Source: Amphimedon queenslandica (Eukaryota > Porifera > Demospongiae > Haplosclerida > Niphatidae). Taken from it: a DNA stretch of 64,000 nucleotides. The stretch spans positions 127,293 through 191,292 of the forward strand of contig NW_003546263.1 in NCBI RefSeq assembly GCF_000090795.2, given 5' to 3'. This document shows, in pieces, positions 27,360-39,359 of this stretch. Position 1 is the stretch's first letter. Every line of letters begins with the position of its first letter. A program made the position numbers and the translations under genes. Under the pieces are notes generated by a model. The model was not told the DNA's origin, ran no database searches, and saw only the letters and a program-made list of their open reading frames with translations.

Positions 27360-30300
27360 CTACTGGAGATGACACTCATTGGCGACTTTACTCGCAAAAT
27401 GATCGGTGACTTTCTCTCTCAGTCGCTCTATCTCTTTCCGGTTCTTCTGTACTTGAGTTAATTGTTGCTCATACTTTCTTGCTGGATCCAACTCAGAATC
27501 AGTTTTATGATCACCATTACCAGTAGCACCACCTCCTTGTGAATGAGAGTAATATTTAAAATAATAAAAGAATGAAATAGATGCTGTCAATGTATTGCTA
27601 AAAATTCTGTGGTACAGCAAAGATTTCTTTTTTGCTTGGTCAATTTTGGGACAATTTTCTAGTTATAGTTTAATTTTATTAGTCTCACCTAGCAATAGTG
27701 ACATATCTGGTTCTTTTCCTTCAAATATTGATGAAGCTAAACTAACTAATGAATCTACCTCTTCAACACACTGTGATACCTACATAAGTACTTAATAACT
27801 GTTAATAACAAGTACACCACACCCACCTCTTGACTAAGTGCTTGCAGTGATTCGTCGCTTCCATCACTTACTGGGCTCACGCTGACAATGCCACTCCTAC
27901 CAACCTAATTAATAATAGTTATTAATAGTTATTAATAGTTATTCTTAGTTATTAATAGTTATAACAGACCTCTGGTGGCTCTTGAAGGCCATAATTTTTC
28001 TCCATTAAAATTTGATTCTGTTTTACAAGCTATGAAGAAAAAAGAAGGATGTCATTTTAATGAAATCAAAAAGGGTCATTTACACAATGTATATTAATAT
28101 TAAAAATTAGAACTCACATCTCCAAAGGATGACTTTAGATCTGCTACAGTTCCTTGACTTAATTTTAATTCATTGTTAAGAGCTGTCATTACATCCTAAA
28201 GAGATTGATGTACCCCATAGTCACAAATAAATGAAACATACCGAGTTCTTGAGGAGTTGTAATTCTAACTGTCTGTTCCTTTTGGTGACTGTCTTGTATT
28301 GTTCCTTTAGTTTTGCAGTAGCTTCCTGGAATCTTAGTTTATGTCTTTCTCTCATGTCACGCAAATCCTGTCTATTCTTTTCCTCTAATTCAGTGATTTG
28401 CTACAAAAAAAACAACAAGAAAGAGAGAGAGAAGGGGGGAGGCAGGAGTATAAAAGCTACAAATATAGATGTTCTCTTTTACCTGCTTGCTTTTCATTAG
28501 TTCGATTTTATATTGTGAGATATCAGAGTGCAATTCAACTAGTCTCCTATCACTTGTCTCACATTGCAGTCTATGAAAAATTGTAAATGAAAATAATTAT
28601 AACAAAATACTGGAGCTAAAAGTATAATATCCAGAGATCCCAGTACATGGCATTTGGGGCTCAAACATTCCACACAACATAACAATAAATTTGGTCAAAG
28701 ACCCTGTACTATATAGTACAGGGACTTGAACTCAATGTTTGAATCACTTTTTAAAATGTATAAAAAATTCAATTTTGATTGGAATCAGCTCAAACTTGCT
28801 GCACAACTTAAGTACATGTATATGCATCAGATAAAATTATAAAAATGTGAAATTCTCTCCTAGTCAATTTTGGCAAAATTTCACCAGAATCTCTGTACTA
28901 TAGTACAGGGGTTTCAGCCCAATTTTTAAAAATTCGTAAAAAAATCAATTTTGATCGGAATCAGTTCAAACTTGCTACACAACCTAAGTACATGTATATG
29001 TATCAGATAGAATTATAAAAATGGAGAATTCTCTCCTAGTCAATTTTGGCAAAATTTTGCCAAAATCCCTGTACTATAGTACAGGGGTTTCGGCCCAATT
29101 CTGAGCAATTTTTAAAAATGCGTAAAAAATTCAATTTTGATCGGAATCAGTTTAAACTTGCTACACAACCTAAGTACATGTATATGCATCAGATAAAATT
29201 ATAAAAATGGAGAATTCTCTCCTAGTCAATTTTGGCAAAATTTGGCCAAAATCCCTGTACTATAGTACAGGGACTTTGGCCCAAATTTTGAGCAATTTTT
29301 AAAAATTCGTAAAAAATTCAATTTTGATCGGAATCAGTTTAAACTTGCTACACAACCTAAGTACATGTATATGCATCAGATAAAATTATAAAAATGGAGA
29401 ATTCTCTCCTAGTCAATTTGGACTAAATAGCCTGTACTATTATACAGGGTCTTCAATGTGGAAAAAAATCCTGTGGTAAGCCATGATGATGGCCATAGCT
29501 CAAAGTGACGATAATTATACTTGTCAGAGCTGATTCAAACTTTCTACAAACATGGGAATATACAGATTGTGTGAACAGCTTTATTAGGACGGCTTTAATA
29601 GTGTTAATTATATAATAATGTGTCAGTAATAATAATCAACACAATGCATTACATTTATTACCTCAGGTCACTATTATCTTGCTTTAGATCGCGAATATTT
29701 ATAGACATTTCTCTTAACATTGTTTCCTATGAAAGAAGTAAATAACATAATAAATAAATATACATTACCTTATCTCTTAGTTCATCAATTTGTGCCATAA
29801 TTTTGTCCTCTTTTTCCCTCAGTCTCTCGCTCAATAGAATATTCTGTGAATGAAGCTCGGTCACTTGCTCCTTCATGCTATAGTGCTCTTCCATTGTTGG
29901 TGTATTCCCCAAATAACCCTCCAACTTCACTATCTTATCTCTATTAGAAGTATAAGAATATTTAAAATGCCAGGCATTTTTATTTATTATAAATTATTTG
30001 TATCATCTGATCCAAATCATTTGGCAACAAAAAGCAATAATGAGTACTATACAAACATGCTTCTGCTTCTCATCCAATACATTAATAAGTACAATTAAAT
30101 TAATCTAGCATTGTGTCAGTAATATATAAAATTAAAAATATCTATAGTATCATTACACGTACTCTAGCAATTTAATTTTTGCTTTATATCTGTCAGCGTC
30201 TGTCTCCAACTGACTGATATGTGAGTCTTTATCTGATATCTATTGAAAGAGATGGAGAGGGAAGGAGGGAGGGTAGGGGAGAAGGTAAAAAGGGTCATGT

Positions 30301-31836
30301 GTGGATACATGTAGCTGGTCTCTTACTTTGTCTCTCATTACATCACTCTCTGATTTGGCTTTCTCCAATTCGTAATAAGCTTCACTGTAAACAAGAGAGA
30401 AGGAAAAAGAGGAAAGAAGGGAAAATAGAAAACAAAGAGAGAGAGAGAGAGAGAGAGAAATTAAATTCAAGCAGGACACATGAGCTCCTAATGAACAGCA
30501 TTAGCCAGCAGATGTTCTATTACTCACAGACACTTACTCACAAGCCTTCCAGAACATGTACATGTACATCCAAGCTACCACATAATGCATTTAGTCTCAT
30601 GTACAAGTACATGCATACATGTACAGTAATGTTATGCACAATTGCACATGTACATGTAGCTTGAGCCATTTAATAAATTAAAGTATTGCACATAAGAATG
30701 GAACTAACAATAGAAGTTAACTGTATAATAGTATAAGGATCAAATCAACAAGTCAGAAGGTTAATAATACATTCCTAGTATATAGAAACCAATGCAATTA
30801 TCCTTCTTAATATTATTATTGGCTTTTAATTTTAGATTATTACTTACTCTAATTTCCGGGACAGTATATCAAGTTTAACTGGAGCAGACAGGCCGACATT
30901 TGCCTCTCCTCCAACATTACCCTAAAAGAGAAAAACAAACATACTTTACTAATAATACTAATATTATTATTAAGGATACCACCAGACTATAGTGACAACA
31001 ATAACAACAACAACACATACTTCGTCAATACTTGACTATAAACAAAGACTGCATTGATTTAAAAAAGAAAACAACACAGTGTTCAAAACATTCCTTTTTT
31101 TGAATAAACGACCTCCTTCTCTTCCAATAAAATATGTACTGTACTACTGTTACCACTGTACATTACATCAGTCCTGTATTACTTACTTCATTTGCTTGTG
31201 GTAGAGTGAGTAAACGTAACTGGGAGTCTTTCTTCTTACAATCTTGTTGTAGTCTAGTTATGGTGTTCTTCTGTCTGTTAAAATGATAAAGACAACATAA
31301 ATATTTAACATTCTAGTAGTGTGTTAACACAATATAGCCCATTTCTATGTATGCGGTCCATTAAAAGCTACAATTTACTTTTCTATTATTTGACTCTTTT
31401 CTGTCAACAGCGACATTAAATTTCTCATTCGATCCGCATGAAGAAGTTCCTTTACTGGTGAAGATCTTTCGCTACCACCTCCCGTTCTCGTAGGCGAGAG
31501 TGAGACGCAAGAAAAACTAGAACTTAAAACATCTAATTTGTTCCCTTTTCTACGAGGAGTGCCAACTACAGAGGTACCCTCATGAGGTGTGGTCGATCGT
31601 TGAGAAGTGATAATGGCTGCTGAAGAAGAACCACCCACCAGTGGAGCAACTTTAGCTGTTGGAGGAGGCTTGTGAGGAGTGGACTCGTGGACTGCCTGAG
31701 GCTGTTCTCGGGTAGTCGGGGGTTGTAGGGAACGAGTCTCTTCATCAGGGGTAGTCACGTCTTTACTGGTTACTGGTACAGGGAAATGACGGGTGGGCTT
31801 ATTGAGAGAACTAGCGCTTTCCTCTTGAGATGACAT
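27360..31836 (-). CDS. CEP85L: CEP85/CEP85L-like centrosomal coiled-coil protein
   Basis: About a dozen exons on the minus strand. Exon 1 (31375-31836) starts MSSQEESASS and encodes a Ser/Thr/Pro-rich leader with SPTRTGG and ERSSPVKELL. Coiled-coil exons follow in order near 31240, 30870, 30360, 30200, 29800 (KLEGYLGNTPTMEEHYSMKE), 29690, 28520, 28300, 28130, 27990 and 27800. The C-terminus is diagnostic: EGKEPDMSLLLG, then KNRKEIERLREKVTDHFASK and ECHLQ. It aligns with the CEP85/CEP85L ending (GKEPNLSLLLG ... RRDIDELRTTISDRYAQ), recalled from family knowledge. CEP85 proteins act at centrosomes with STIL/PLK4 or NEK2 in centriole duplication and cohesion. The choice between CEP85 and CEP85L is arbitrary in an outgroup. 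Exon 1 is divergent from the aldo-keto reductase, 232 bp apart. Confidence 0.8.
28625..29455. repeat. Dispersed ~180-bp repeat family, five-unit tandem array
   Basis: Intronic array in CEP85. The dyad around CTGTACTAT falls near 28702, 28892, 29067, 29252 and 29430, giving spacings of about 176-190 bp. The clearest units carry CCCTGTACTATAGTACAGGG, a perfect 20-bp palindrome, followed by TTTGGCCCAA, AAAAATTCAATTTTGATCGG, AAACTTGCTACACAACCTAA, ACATGTATATGCATCAGATA and AATGGAGAATTCTCTCCTAG. Confidence 0.85.
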
Positions 31837-32068
31837 GATGAGTTCTGTCGATGGACAGTTTCTGAATAAACTCAGTACTGATGACTGGACAATGATGATT
31901 TCAAAAAGGAGGAGGGAAGAGGGAGGAGAAGAGAATGGACATATGGGCCGGGTGTCTTTTTCTTTAATTTATCTTCTTTTTAAAGTTCACGCATGCGCAC
32001 TGTATCTAAGATCTCTAATTTGCGTGGGTGTTGATACACGAGCCCCACCTCTCATCTGGACTATAATA
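31837..32068. promoter_or_regulatory. Compact bidirectional promoter, CEP85 / aldo-keto reductase
   Basis: Only 232 bp separate two divergent ATGs. It contains a purine-rich stretch (AGGAGGGAAGAGGGAGGAG) and a CGCATGCGC dyad near 31990, matching the core of an NRF1-type palindrome. A similar GCGCATGCGCAG occurs upstream of CEP57 (36829-36840) and of its truncated copy (43663-43674). Confidence 0.55.
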
Positions 32069-33175
32069 ATGGCTACTGCTTCAAAGAGTCTTCCAATGCT
32101 TTATAGGGACTTGGGGAGAACTGGAATGAGACTCTCTATTGTGGGCCTCGGTGGATCAGGATGGGGCAAGAACTATGGGCCATATGATGAGAAAGAAGCC
32201 GTCAGGGCTTTCCAGTAAGAAATGAATGAAATTACATTTTCCACCCATTGTTTGTTTATTCCAGCCATGCTCTTGATCGTGGTGTTAATTACATAGACAC
32301 GGCATATTGGTATGGCCAGGGACATTCTGAAAAGTTCCTTGGTCAGCACCTCCTGCCGACAGTTTCTCGTGATAGATACTTCATAGCAACCAAAGTCGGT
32401 CGCTACGAATTGGATCTACCAAACATGTTTAATTTCACTGCCGAGAGGGTCACAAAAAGCCTCGAGGAGAGCCTCCGTCGACTTCAGCTCAGCGAGGTTG
32501 ACATCATTCAAATTCACGACGTAGAGTTCTCATTATCGGTGAACCAGATTCTCCATGAGACTCTCCCAGCGCTAGAGAGACTGAAAGAGAAAGGTCTCTG
32601 TCGCCATATTGGTATCACTGGGTACCCACTCGGTCCTTTAAAAGAAGTCATTTCACAGAGCTCAGTTCAAATCGATAGCATTTTATCGTATTGTCGTCTC
32701 TCTCTTAATGACTGGACGTTAAAAAACGAGTTCCAATTTTTTAAAGAAAATAAAGTCCCTATTATCAATGCTTGCCCTGTATCAATGGGTTTATTGACCG
32801 AGGGGCCTGTACAGGATTGGCATCCGTCTCTCCCATGGATTAGAGACGCTTGCAACAGAGCTGTCCAATACTGTAGGGAACAAGGAGTGGATATAACTAA
32901 ACTAGCTCTTCATTATTCCACTTCTTTTGAAGAGGTACTTAATACATGTACATATTTATATAATTTTATTAATCTTTTTATAGGCAGTGACTACACTGGT
33001 GAGTATGTGTGACACGGAGATGGTTGATAAGAATCTTGACTCGGCTCTCTCTCCTCTCACTCCTCATGAGGAAGGCGTGATGCAACATTTACTGGATAAT
33101 GTTTTTGGTGACATGACTCAGAGGCACTGGGAAGGAGTGGAACTCGTTAGCTACTGGAATGCTACCAGAAAGTGA
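32069..33175 (+). CDS. Aldo-keto reductase, L-galactose dehydrogenase-like
   Basis: Three exons (32069-32214, 32265-32934, 32984-33175) sum to 1,008 nt, 335 aa. The classic TIM-barrel aldo-keto reductase landmarks are present: RDLGRTGMRLSIVGLGGSGW at the start, YIDTAYWYGQGHSE with catalytic Asp and Tyr, ATKVGR with Lys, IQIHDVEF with His, then GITGYPLGP and PVSMGLL. It resembles the L-galactose dehydrogenase-like branch found in plants and invertebrates, an NAD(P)-dependent oxidoreductase probably cytosolic. The substrate in a sponge is unknown. It is tail to tail with a paralogue that shares both intron positions and phases, so the pair arose by local inverted duplication. Confidence 0.9.
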
Positions 33176-33252
33176 TTATATATTTTAGAAGACAGAATTT
33201 AAAGTGACATTATTTTTTTGTAAAAATAACAATACATTGCTACCACATTAAA

Positions 33253-34420
33253 TTATTGGTTATTAGTTTTAAAGTTTCCAATTTGTTCCCAGTACTCTTT
33301 TAGCTCCACACCTTCCCAGTGTCTCTGTGGAAGGCGACTGAAAAATTTCTCTAAATCTCCTGCCACTTTCTTCTCTTTCTCTGTCATTGGGCTGAGGACA
33401 GCAGAGAGATTCCTGTCAAGCATTTGAGTATCACTAATTGTAACTAAAGTTGTCACAACCTAGAGAAGAAAACTAGATTTTAAAAGTTGCAATCTTTATA
33501 GAGACTCATATTCTCTCACTTCATCAAAGCTGGTAGAATAATTCACAGCTAGTCTTGTAATATCAACTCCTTTGCTATTGCAATACTCTACTGCTTCCTT
33601 GCATTTATCTTTTATGTAAGGCAGTGCAGGGTTCCACCATTGAGGCCCTTCACTTGTCAGTAGCCCCATACTAACAGGGCTAGCATTAATGATTGAGACT
33701 CCATGAGATTTAAAGAAATCAAAATGATCTTTTAGAGAGTTATCATTCAACGTTAGCCTTGCATACGATAAAACCGAATCAATCTTAATGTGATGCGAGT
33801 GAGCTATTATCTCTTTTAGGGGCCCAATGGGATAACCAGTGATGCCTATTGCTCTGCAGAATCCTTTATCTTTCAGTTCCTGTATTGCTGGGAGTGCCTC
33901 GTTCATTATGATGTCAAGAGATGGAGCAAACTCAACATCATGAAGTTGCAGGATGTCCACATGCTCCAACTGAAGTCGTTTCAAGGATTCCTCAAAACCT
34001 TTTAAAATCGTCTCACGAGAAAAATCAAACCTTTTCTTTACATCCCAAAAGTACCGACCGACTTTCGTACCAATGTAATACTTATCCCTAGGCACCCTGG
34101 AGAGAACTCGGCCAAGAAAACTCTCTGAGCGTCCTTCACCATAAAATGGAGATGTATCAATGTAATTGACACCCTTGTCAAGAGAGGACCTGAAATAAAA
34201 ATATTTTAGCTAAAATACCTTTGCTATATATACACACACCCACTTGAGCTTGCTCTGCTGTCTGCACTGTGGTACAGCTTACCTCAATGCTTCTTCTGCT
34301 TTTTTTCTCGTCATATTCTCCGTATATTCCACCATATCCAGACCCTCCAAGGCTCAGACAACACAAACGCAAGCCAGTAGAACCAATTTCTTTGTAAAGG
34401 AGCTTACAAGATGCAGCCAT
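33253..34420 (-). CDS. Aldo-keto reductase paralogue with an apparent 1-nt frameshift in exon 1
   Basis: Exons 34283-34420, 33520-34189 and 33253-33459 add to 1,015 nt, one more than a multiple of three. The extra base sits in an A7 run (minus strand, plus-strand 34300-34306). With seven As the frame reads DEKKSRRSIE and hits TGA soon after the splice. With six it would continue like the neighbour (DEKK, then A/E-rich, then SLDKGVNYIDTS). The catalytic Asp, Tyr (SPFYGEGRSE), Lys (GTKVGR) and His (LQLHDVEF) are all intact, as is the rest of the barrel. Selection has evidently kept the downstream frame, so a homopolymer assembly error or a very recent mutation is more likely than an old pseudogene. 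Confidence 0.8.
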
Positions 34421-34558
34421 TTTGTGAGTGGGCGTTGCGGAGCTCGTTATTAAAAATTAATTAAAAGTGTGAAGAGAGTTAAAAATTTAATAATAAGGAG
34501 TGATAATAATAGATCTTTATGACAATGATGAAGAAATGAGAGAAAGAAGGGACAGCCT

Positions 34559-36756
34559 CTAAGTCCAAGACAAATCATCTCTTTGCAATGTTGTTTGCAA
34601 TCGCTTCATTTTCCTTAGCATCTTGAGATTATCATTACAAAAAGCTCTAGGAGAACTAGCTGCTATACAGTCTCTAGTACTAGCAGCATCTCCACGAGTG
34701 GCTGTACAGTAACAAGAGCAAGTACAGTGATGACTGGTGGAACGACTTTTATCATCATCATGATGATAATGGGAATCTGTATAACTTCTGCCTAAATAAT
34801 AATGAGGTATGAGATGCTTTGTAATATAATACATTAAAGTTACCTTTCTTGTGTGATTTAGGATTACTGGTATCAACTTGACGATGCTTTCTCTCGGATG
34901 CTAAAAGCTTTTTCACTATTTGTATCTGCTCCATTTTCCCTTCCAGTTGCTCTACGATTCGACTCAGCTCAGACTCAATCTCTCCAATGACTGGGTCTTG
35001 TCTTGAAGGAGATTGAGGTGATTTTGAAGGACTTGTCTCTTTTTTCTGTCGCTGCTGTTGTTGAAGTGATGTAGCCAATTCGCTGTGCTCACTGGGAAAA
35101 GAGAGGGAAGGAAAGGATGAAACACAAGACAAGAGAAAAAGAACATACAAAGTTAATCTTCCAAACTCAGCCTCTAAAGCAACTAAAAGTCCTTCCAATT
35201 CCTCACAAGATGGCTTGCTACCAAAACTACAACTCTTTTTCTTCTTCTTGGACCCCCGTGGTGAGGTCTTCCTCTTAGGGGGTGGGTTGGGTATGGAATT
35301 AGCAGCTACAGCTCCGCATAATAAAGGATTGTGACTCTTCATCAGTGATACAACTTTCTGATAGTTAGCAGTCACTGAATGTGAAGGGCCCGTAGACTAT
35401 ATATAAAAGAATATAACAACATTGGTAGCAACTTTACTTACTGTTCCAACTACAAATGGCACATCCTTCATTCTCAAATGGTAGTGTACTCCTGGTATTG
35501 GTTTACTGACTGCTACACTGTCTGCTGTTGCTGGAGGCTTTCTCCTATGACTACAAGTAGTGGTGACTGGAGCCTTCTTCTTTCTCCTCTGACCTCCATC
35601 TCTTCTATCCCTATCGTCATCATCATCCTAAAAATAAACAATGCTATCATGACTTTCCTGATCATTTACTTACCAAATATTGTAAGCGAGAGGGGGCTGT
35701 CTTCTGTGCTTGTCTCTTCTGCCATTGCTTCTGGAGTAGTCTTCCTTCTAGATTATCAAGCTTTGACTGAGAGATGGGGATAAAAAAAAAATATATATAT
35801 ATATAATCTTTATGTAGTATTACTTACTGATGCAAACACTTGTTCAGCTTGAAGCTTAGCTTGCTTATCTTCTAAGATTTGTAAACGTTCCTCAGTCTCC
35901 TTTAGAGGAGAGACATCAGAAAGAAGAGGAGGAGGAGGAGGAGGGGTAGAGAGGTCTATGGTTTCTTGATTCTCTTTCTCTCTTCCATCCTGCTCTCCTG
36001 TTGTTCTCTTCAGCCTGTCTTTCATCAGTTCTATCTCTTGCAATTGAAGCGAATATCTTGTATCAAGTGAGTCCAAACGATGAGAAAAATCTATCATTTG
36101 AAAAGCACAATAATAAATCTTACACTGTACATGCCATGCCAACCGTAATTGCATAAAATAATATCCATACATAATCAATTAGTACATTCCTATAATTTTA
36201 TTTAAATATAATACTATGTACCTCTAGTTGGTTGTCTCTCAGGGCTTGTGGTCTCTCGTGATGCTCTTCCATCTTCATTGCTCCTCTCCTTCTCTCTTTG
36301 GTTCTCACGGGCACCAGAGGACAAGACTTGGTGCCTCGTTTCGTCCGAGAGTTTCTTAAATTTCCCTGCAGCTAGCGTTCGGTCTACTTCAAGCTGGTGA
36401 ATCTTGCTTTGCAGTGACTTGAGAGCAGAAATAAAACCTGGAGTGAGAAAATAATGACAAGCATTCAAGTCCCACCCATTTTAAGAATTAGATCTAATTT
36501 TAATTAAATTGACTGTAAGTATTTATACGTCTCTGTTATTGACATGAAGTATATCAATTTTACCTTCACTGTTAGAGTCTTTAATACCAGTCAGTGCCAG
36601 AGGTAAAGGTTGATGGTGTTTATTGTATACACCAGAAAGAGGCTTGTATTCACCATAAAGATGCAATGGCTGCTTCTTGAAAGATACTGCAGAGGTGGCA
36701 GAGGTACTGCTTGGACTACTGAGGACACTAGAGCTGCCATCTGAGCCTTCTTCCAT
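34559..36756 (-). CDS. CEP57: CEP57 centrosomal protein
   Basis: Eight exons sum to 1,680 nt (559 aa): 36564-36756, 36222-36437, 35828-36090, 35674-35766, 35442-35627, 35149-35396, 34844-35091, 34559-34791. Recognisable CEP57 blocks: SNSEGFISALKSLQSKIHQL near residue 60 (IFSALKNLQDKI in vertebrates), MKDVPFVVGTSTGPSHSVTA (MPFVAGKSTSPSHAV), a KKKKK basic patch, LVALEAEFGRLTFEHSELA, and the end LKMLRKMKRLQTTLQRDDLSW. Coiled coils occupy the middle. A six-proline stretch and a five-Asp DDDDDRDRR block look lineage-specific. CEP57 links pericentriolar material to centrioles and binds microtubules (family knowledge). The 5' part (exon 1 and the start of exon 2) is duplicated at 43.2-43.6 kb. Confidence 0.92.
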
Positions 36757-37088
36757 TAGAAAGAGAAGAAGAAATGAAGGCCTTGAAAGGACTCTTTTTA
36801 AAAAGTTGGTTTCTTTGAGCTATCTATTGCGCATGCGCAGTTTGAGTGGCTTAGACCACGCCTACCTAGATCTACCACGCCCTGGCCAAAGCGATTTCTT
36901 AGCGAGAAATGCAATTTAATAATGAATACAATTTTCCTAAAAATAACTGCACTCCTGCTAAAATTACCAACAATATCATATAACATCATATATAATGTAA
37001 ATCTAGCAAAGGAACAACAATGACACAGCAAAGAGAACAAACTATCAAAGCACAGATAAGCAAAGTTTTGTTTAACACACTAGCAAAG
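36757..37088. other. CEP57 upstream / OAS downstream spacer
   Basis: 332 bp between the CEP57 start and the OAS stop, both on the minus strand, so it should contain the CEP57 promoter and the OAS 3' UTR. A GCGCATGCGCAG dyad at 36829-36840 is the only recognisable motif and is also kept upstream of the truncated CEP57 copy. Confidence 0.5.
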
Positions 37089-38408
37089 TTAATATTTTGG
37101 TTGATAGCTCTTTCCAAAAGCTGGAACATCACTATAAAAACCCCTATGCTCAAAAGCAACACTCAAATCCAAAGTGTCTATGTTTTCAGCAAACTTTTTC
37201 CAATATTTTTCACTGTCTTCATCCCTTCTAAGTTTTCCAAATCCTGTTTCGTACAGGTTGTTGCAGATATTAGCAGGATCGACTACTCTTGGAGGAGATG
37301 GTAGTAGAGCATTTGGGAACGGATAATCACTGTCAAATAGTATACTAAATATTTTATTATGATATTAATATCACACTAAAAATAGCTCTTACTCAATTGT
37401 TTCAAACTTCTTAACCAAGGTTTTCACGTTTTTGGTTATGCTATATAACATGAGATTAATTTTAGATAATAAATTGAGATAATTACCACCTACTCTTTTG
37501 CTAGTTGCTTTTTAAAATTTTGTCGTAGTCTTCCTTTCATATGAATTTCAAACGGCTCAGCTGCTTTGATAACAAGCAAAGACATCATGTATGAAGTTGG
37601 TTTACGGCCCCCAATAGCCTCCCAGTTAACGGTTAAGCTCCAATACTTGGCTCTCTTGATATATTCTTTGACCTAAATATGGTTCTAATCATTACCTTTT
37701 TCAGCCAATTAATAATCATACCCTGAGAGTCTGATGGCTCATAAATTTTTTTTGCCATTTTGCAGCTCCTGCTGACAAACTACAATGTATAAAAAAGTAC
37801 AAAGATGTACAGACAAACAGACTCTGAGGCTTACTGAAAAAATTCCGTAGGGCAATTTTTAGATACATACTGTGACAATTCAACAGGACTACCCCACATT
37901 GGTGATATCAATACATCAACATCAATAGTATTGTCAGGTGAGAATTGATACTTAAATTGGACTGAATTTTCTGTCATTTTGTCGGCAATATAGTTCCCTT
38001 TTAAGTGAACTTTTACGCATTCCTGAAGATCTGAAAGGAATTTTTTCCTCTTATCTCTGTCACGTAACTTGTCAGCCGTTAGACCTAAAATTATAAAAAT
38101 CTATTACTGATTGCAATTGAAACAGACTGCGCATACTGGTTGAGTATATAACCAGGTCAATGTCAAACTTCATAGGAACATAAGTTCCATATCCCAATGA
38201 GCCTCCTTCAACAATTTCGCTGACAGCAATTCCACTATCAGTTCTAAAGTGTTGCTATGAACGTAAAAAAAGTTAAAATCGAATCCATCACTATTAACTC
38301 TACCTTAAGCAGAGAGCATACTGCTCGAACAGCTATAATGCTCAGCCTAACTTTTTGAGCAACTTGGCCTCTTGATAAAGTACCTACGTGTGGCATTGGG
38401 TTCGCCAT
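37089..38408 (-). CDS. OAS: 2'-5' oligoadenylate synthetase-like nucleotidyltransferase, copy 1
   Basis: Seven exons sum to 999 nt (332 aa): 38304-38408, 38137-38254, 37835-38084, 37722-37779, 37494-37672, 37393-37440, 37089-37329. The nucleotidyltransferase signature is EGGSLGYGTYVPMKFDIDLV: the GS motif followed by the DxD metal ligands. The third acidic residue lies in TIDVDVL. The OAS C-terminal helix domain is represented by VKEYIKRAKYW and PPRVVDPANICNNLYETGFG. OAS enzymes polymerise ATP into 2'-5' oligoadenylates after sensing double-stranded RNA in vertebrates; sponge OAS activity is known, though its activator is less clear (family knowledge). It lies 167 bp from the divergent truncated PITRM1. 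No signal peptide is visible, consistent with a cytosolic location. Confidence 0.88.
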
Positions 38409-38575
38409 TATTGCGCTGCAAAATTTGTAGCAATAATCAGCATAACTGTGTACGGTAGAGTAGATTTATAGCTGCTCCAGCTCAGCTAGCTAGATAGATG
38501 AGCTCAGCAGCTCCACCCAGAGAAGATCCACCCACGAGAAGATCCACCCACACACCTGTAGTCACGTGGTAGCAA

Positions 38576-39263
38576 ATGGCTGCTCAACTCTTTTCCTTGC
38601 CTTATGTTAGACGAGGGATAAGGTAACAAATGATGTTGAAAAATAACAAATTTATAATTTTTGTAGGCTAATACATCTTAGCAATCCAGTCTTTAATAGT
38701 GCCAGAAGGGAAGATGTGTCCAAACTGTCAGGTAGCGAGCTGTGTACATAATTATCAACCTTATCTTTCCTTTACAGTTGCTGTTAATGATAGAATAAAT
38801 GGATACAGAGTTACTAGAGTAAGAAAATATAAAGTTATTGAACTATTCCTCTCACACGCACACACACACATATATTGTACACTAGGTTACAGATGTACCT
38901 GATTTCAATCTAAAAGCTATAGAATTACTTCACGAGTCAACAAAAGCTCAACACTTGCACTTAGCAAGACAAGACTCCAACAATGTATTTGGGTATGCTA
39001 TACCACCCACACACATTAATCAAAGCATCTATGCTAATACTCATAATTCCATACTCTCGTACCTAATAGTGTTGGTTTTAGAACTACACCAATGGATAGT
39101 ACTGGCATATGTCATATACTGGAACACACTACATTGTGTGGTTCAGCCCATTATCCTGTAAGGGATCCATTCTTTAAAATGCTAACTCGTTCACTAGCGA
39201 CATTCATGAATGCTTTCACTGGTAAGAAGATAATATTAAAGTACATTATCACTCTCTCCTACC

Positions 39264-39359
<96 letters not shown>

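Noticed and set aside
28625-29455. Regularly spaced repeats, considered as a CRISPR-like array
   Set aside because: Units are about 180 bp, eukaryotic, intronic, and have no short direct repeat with unique spacers.
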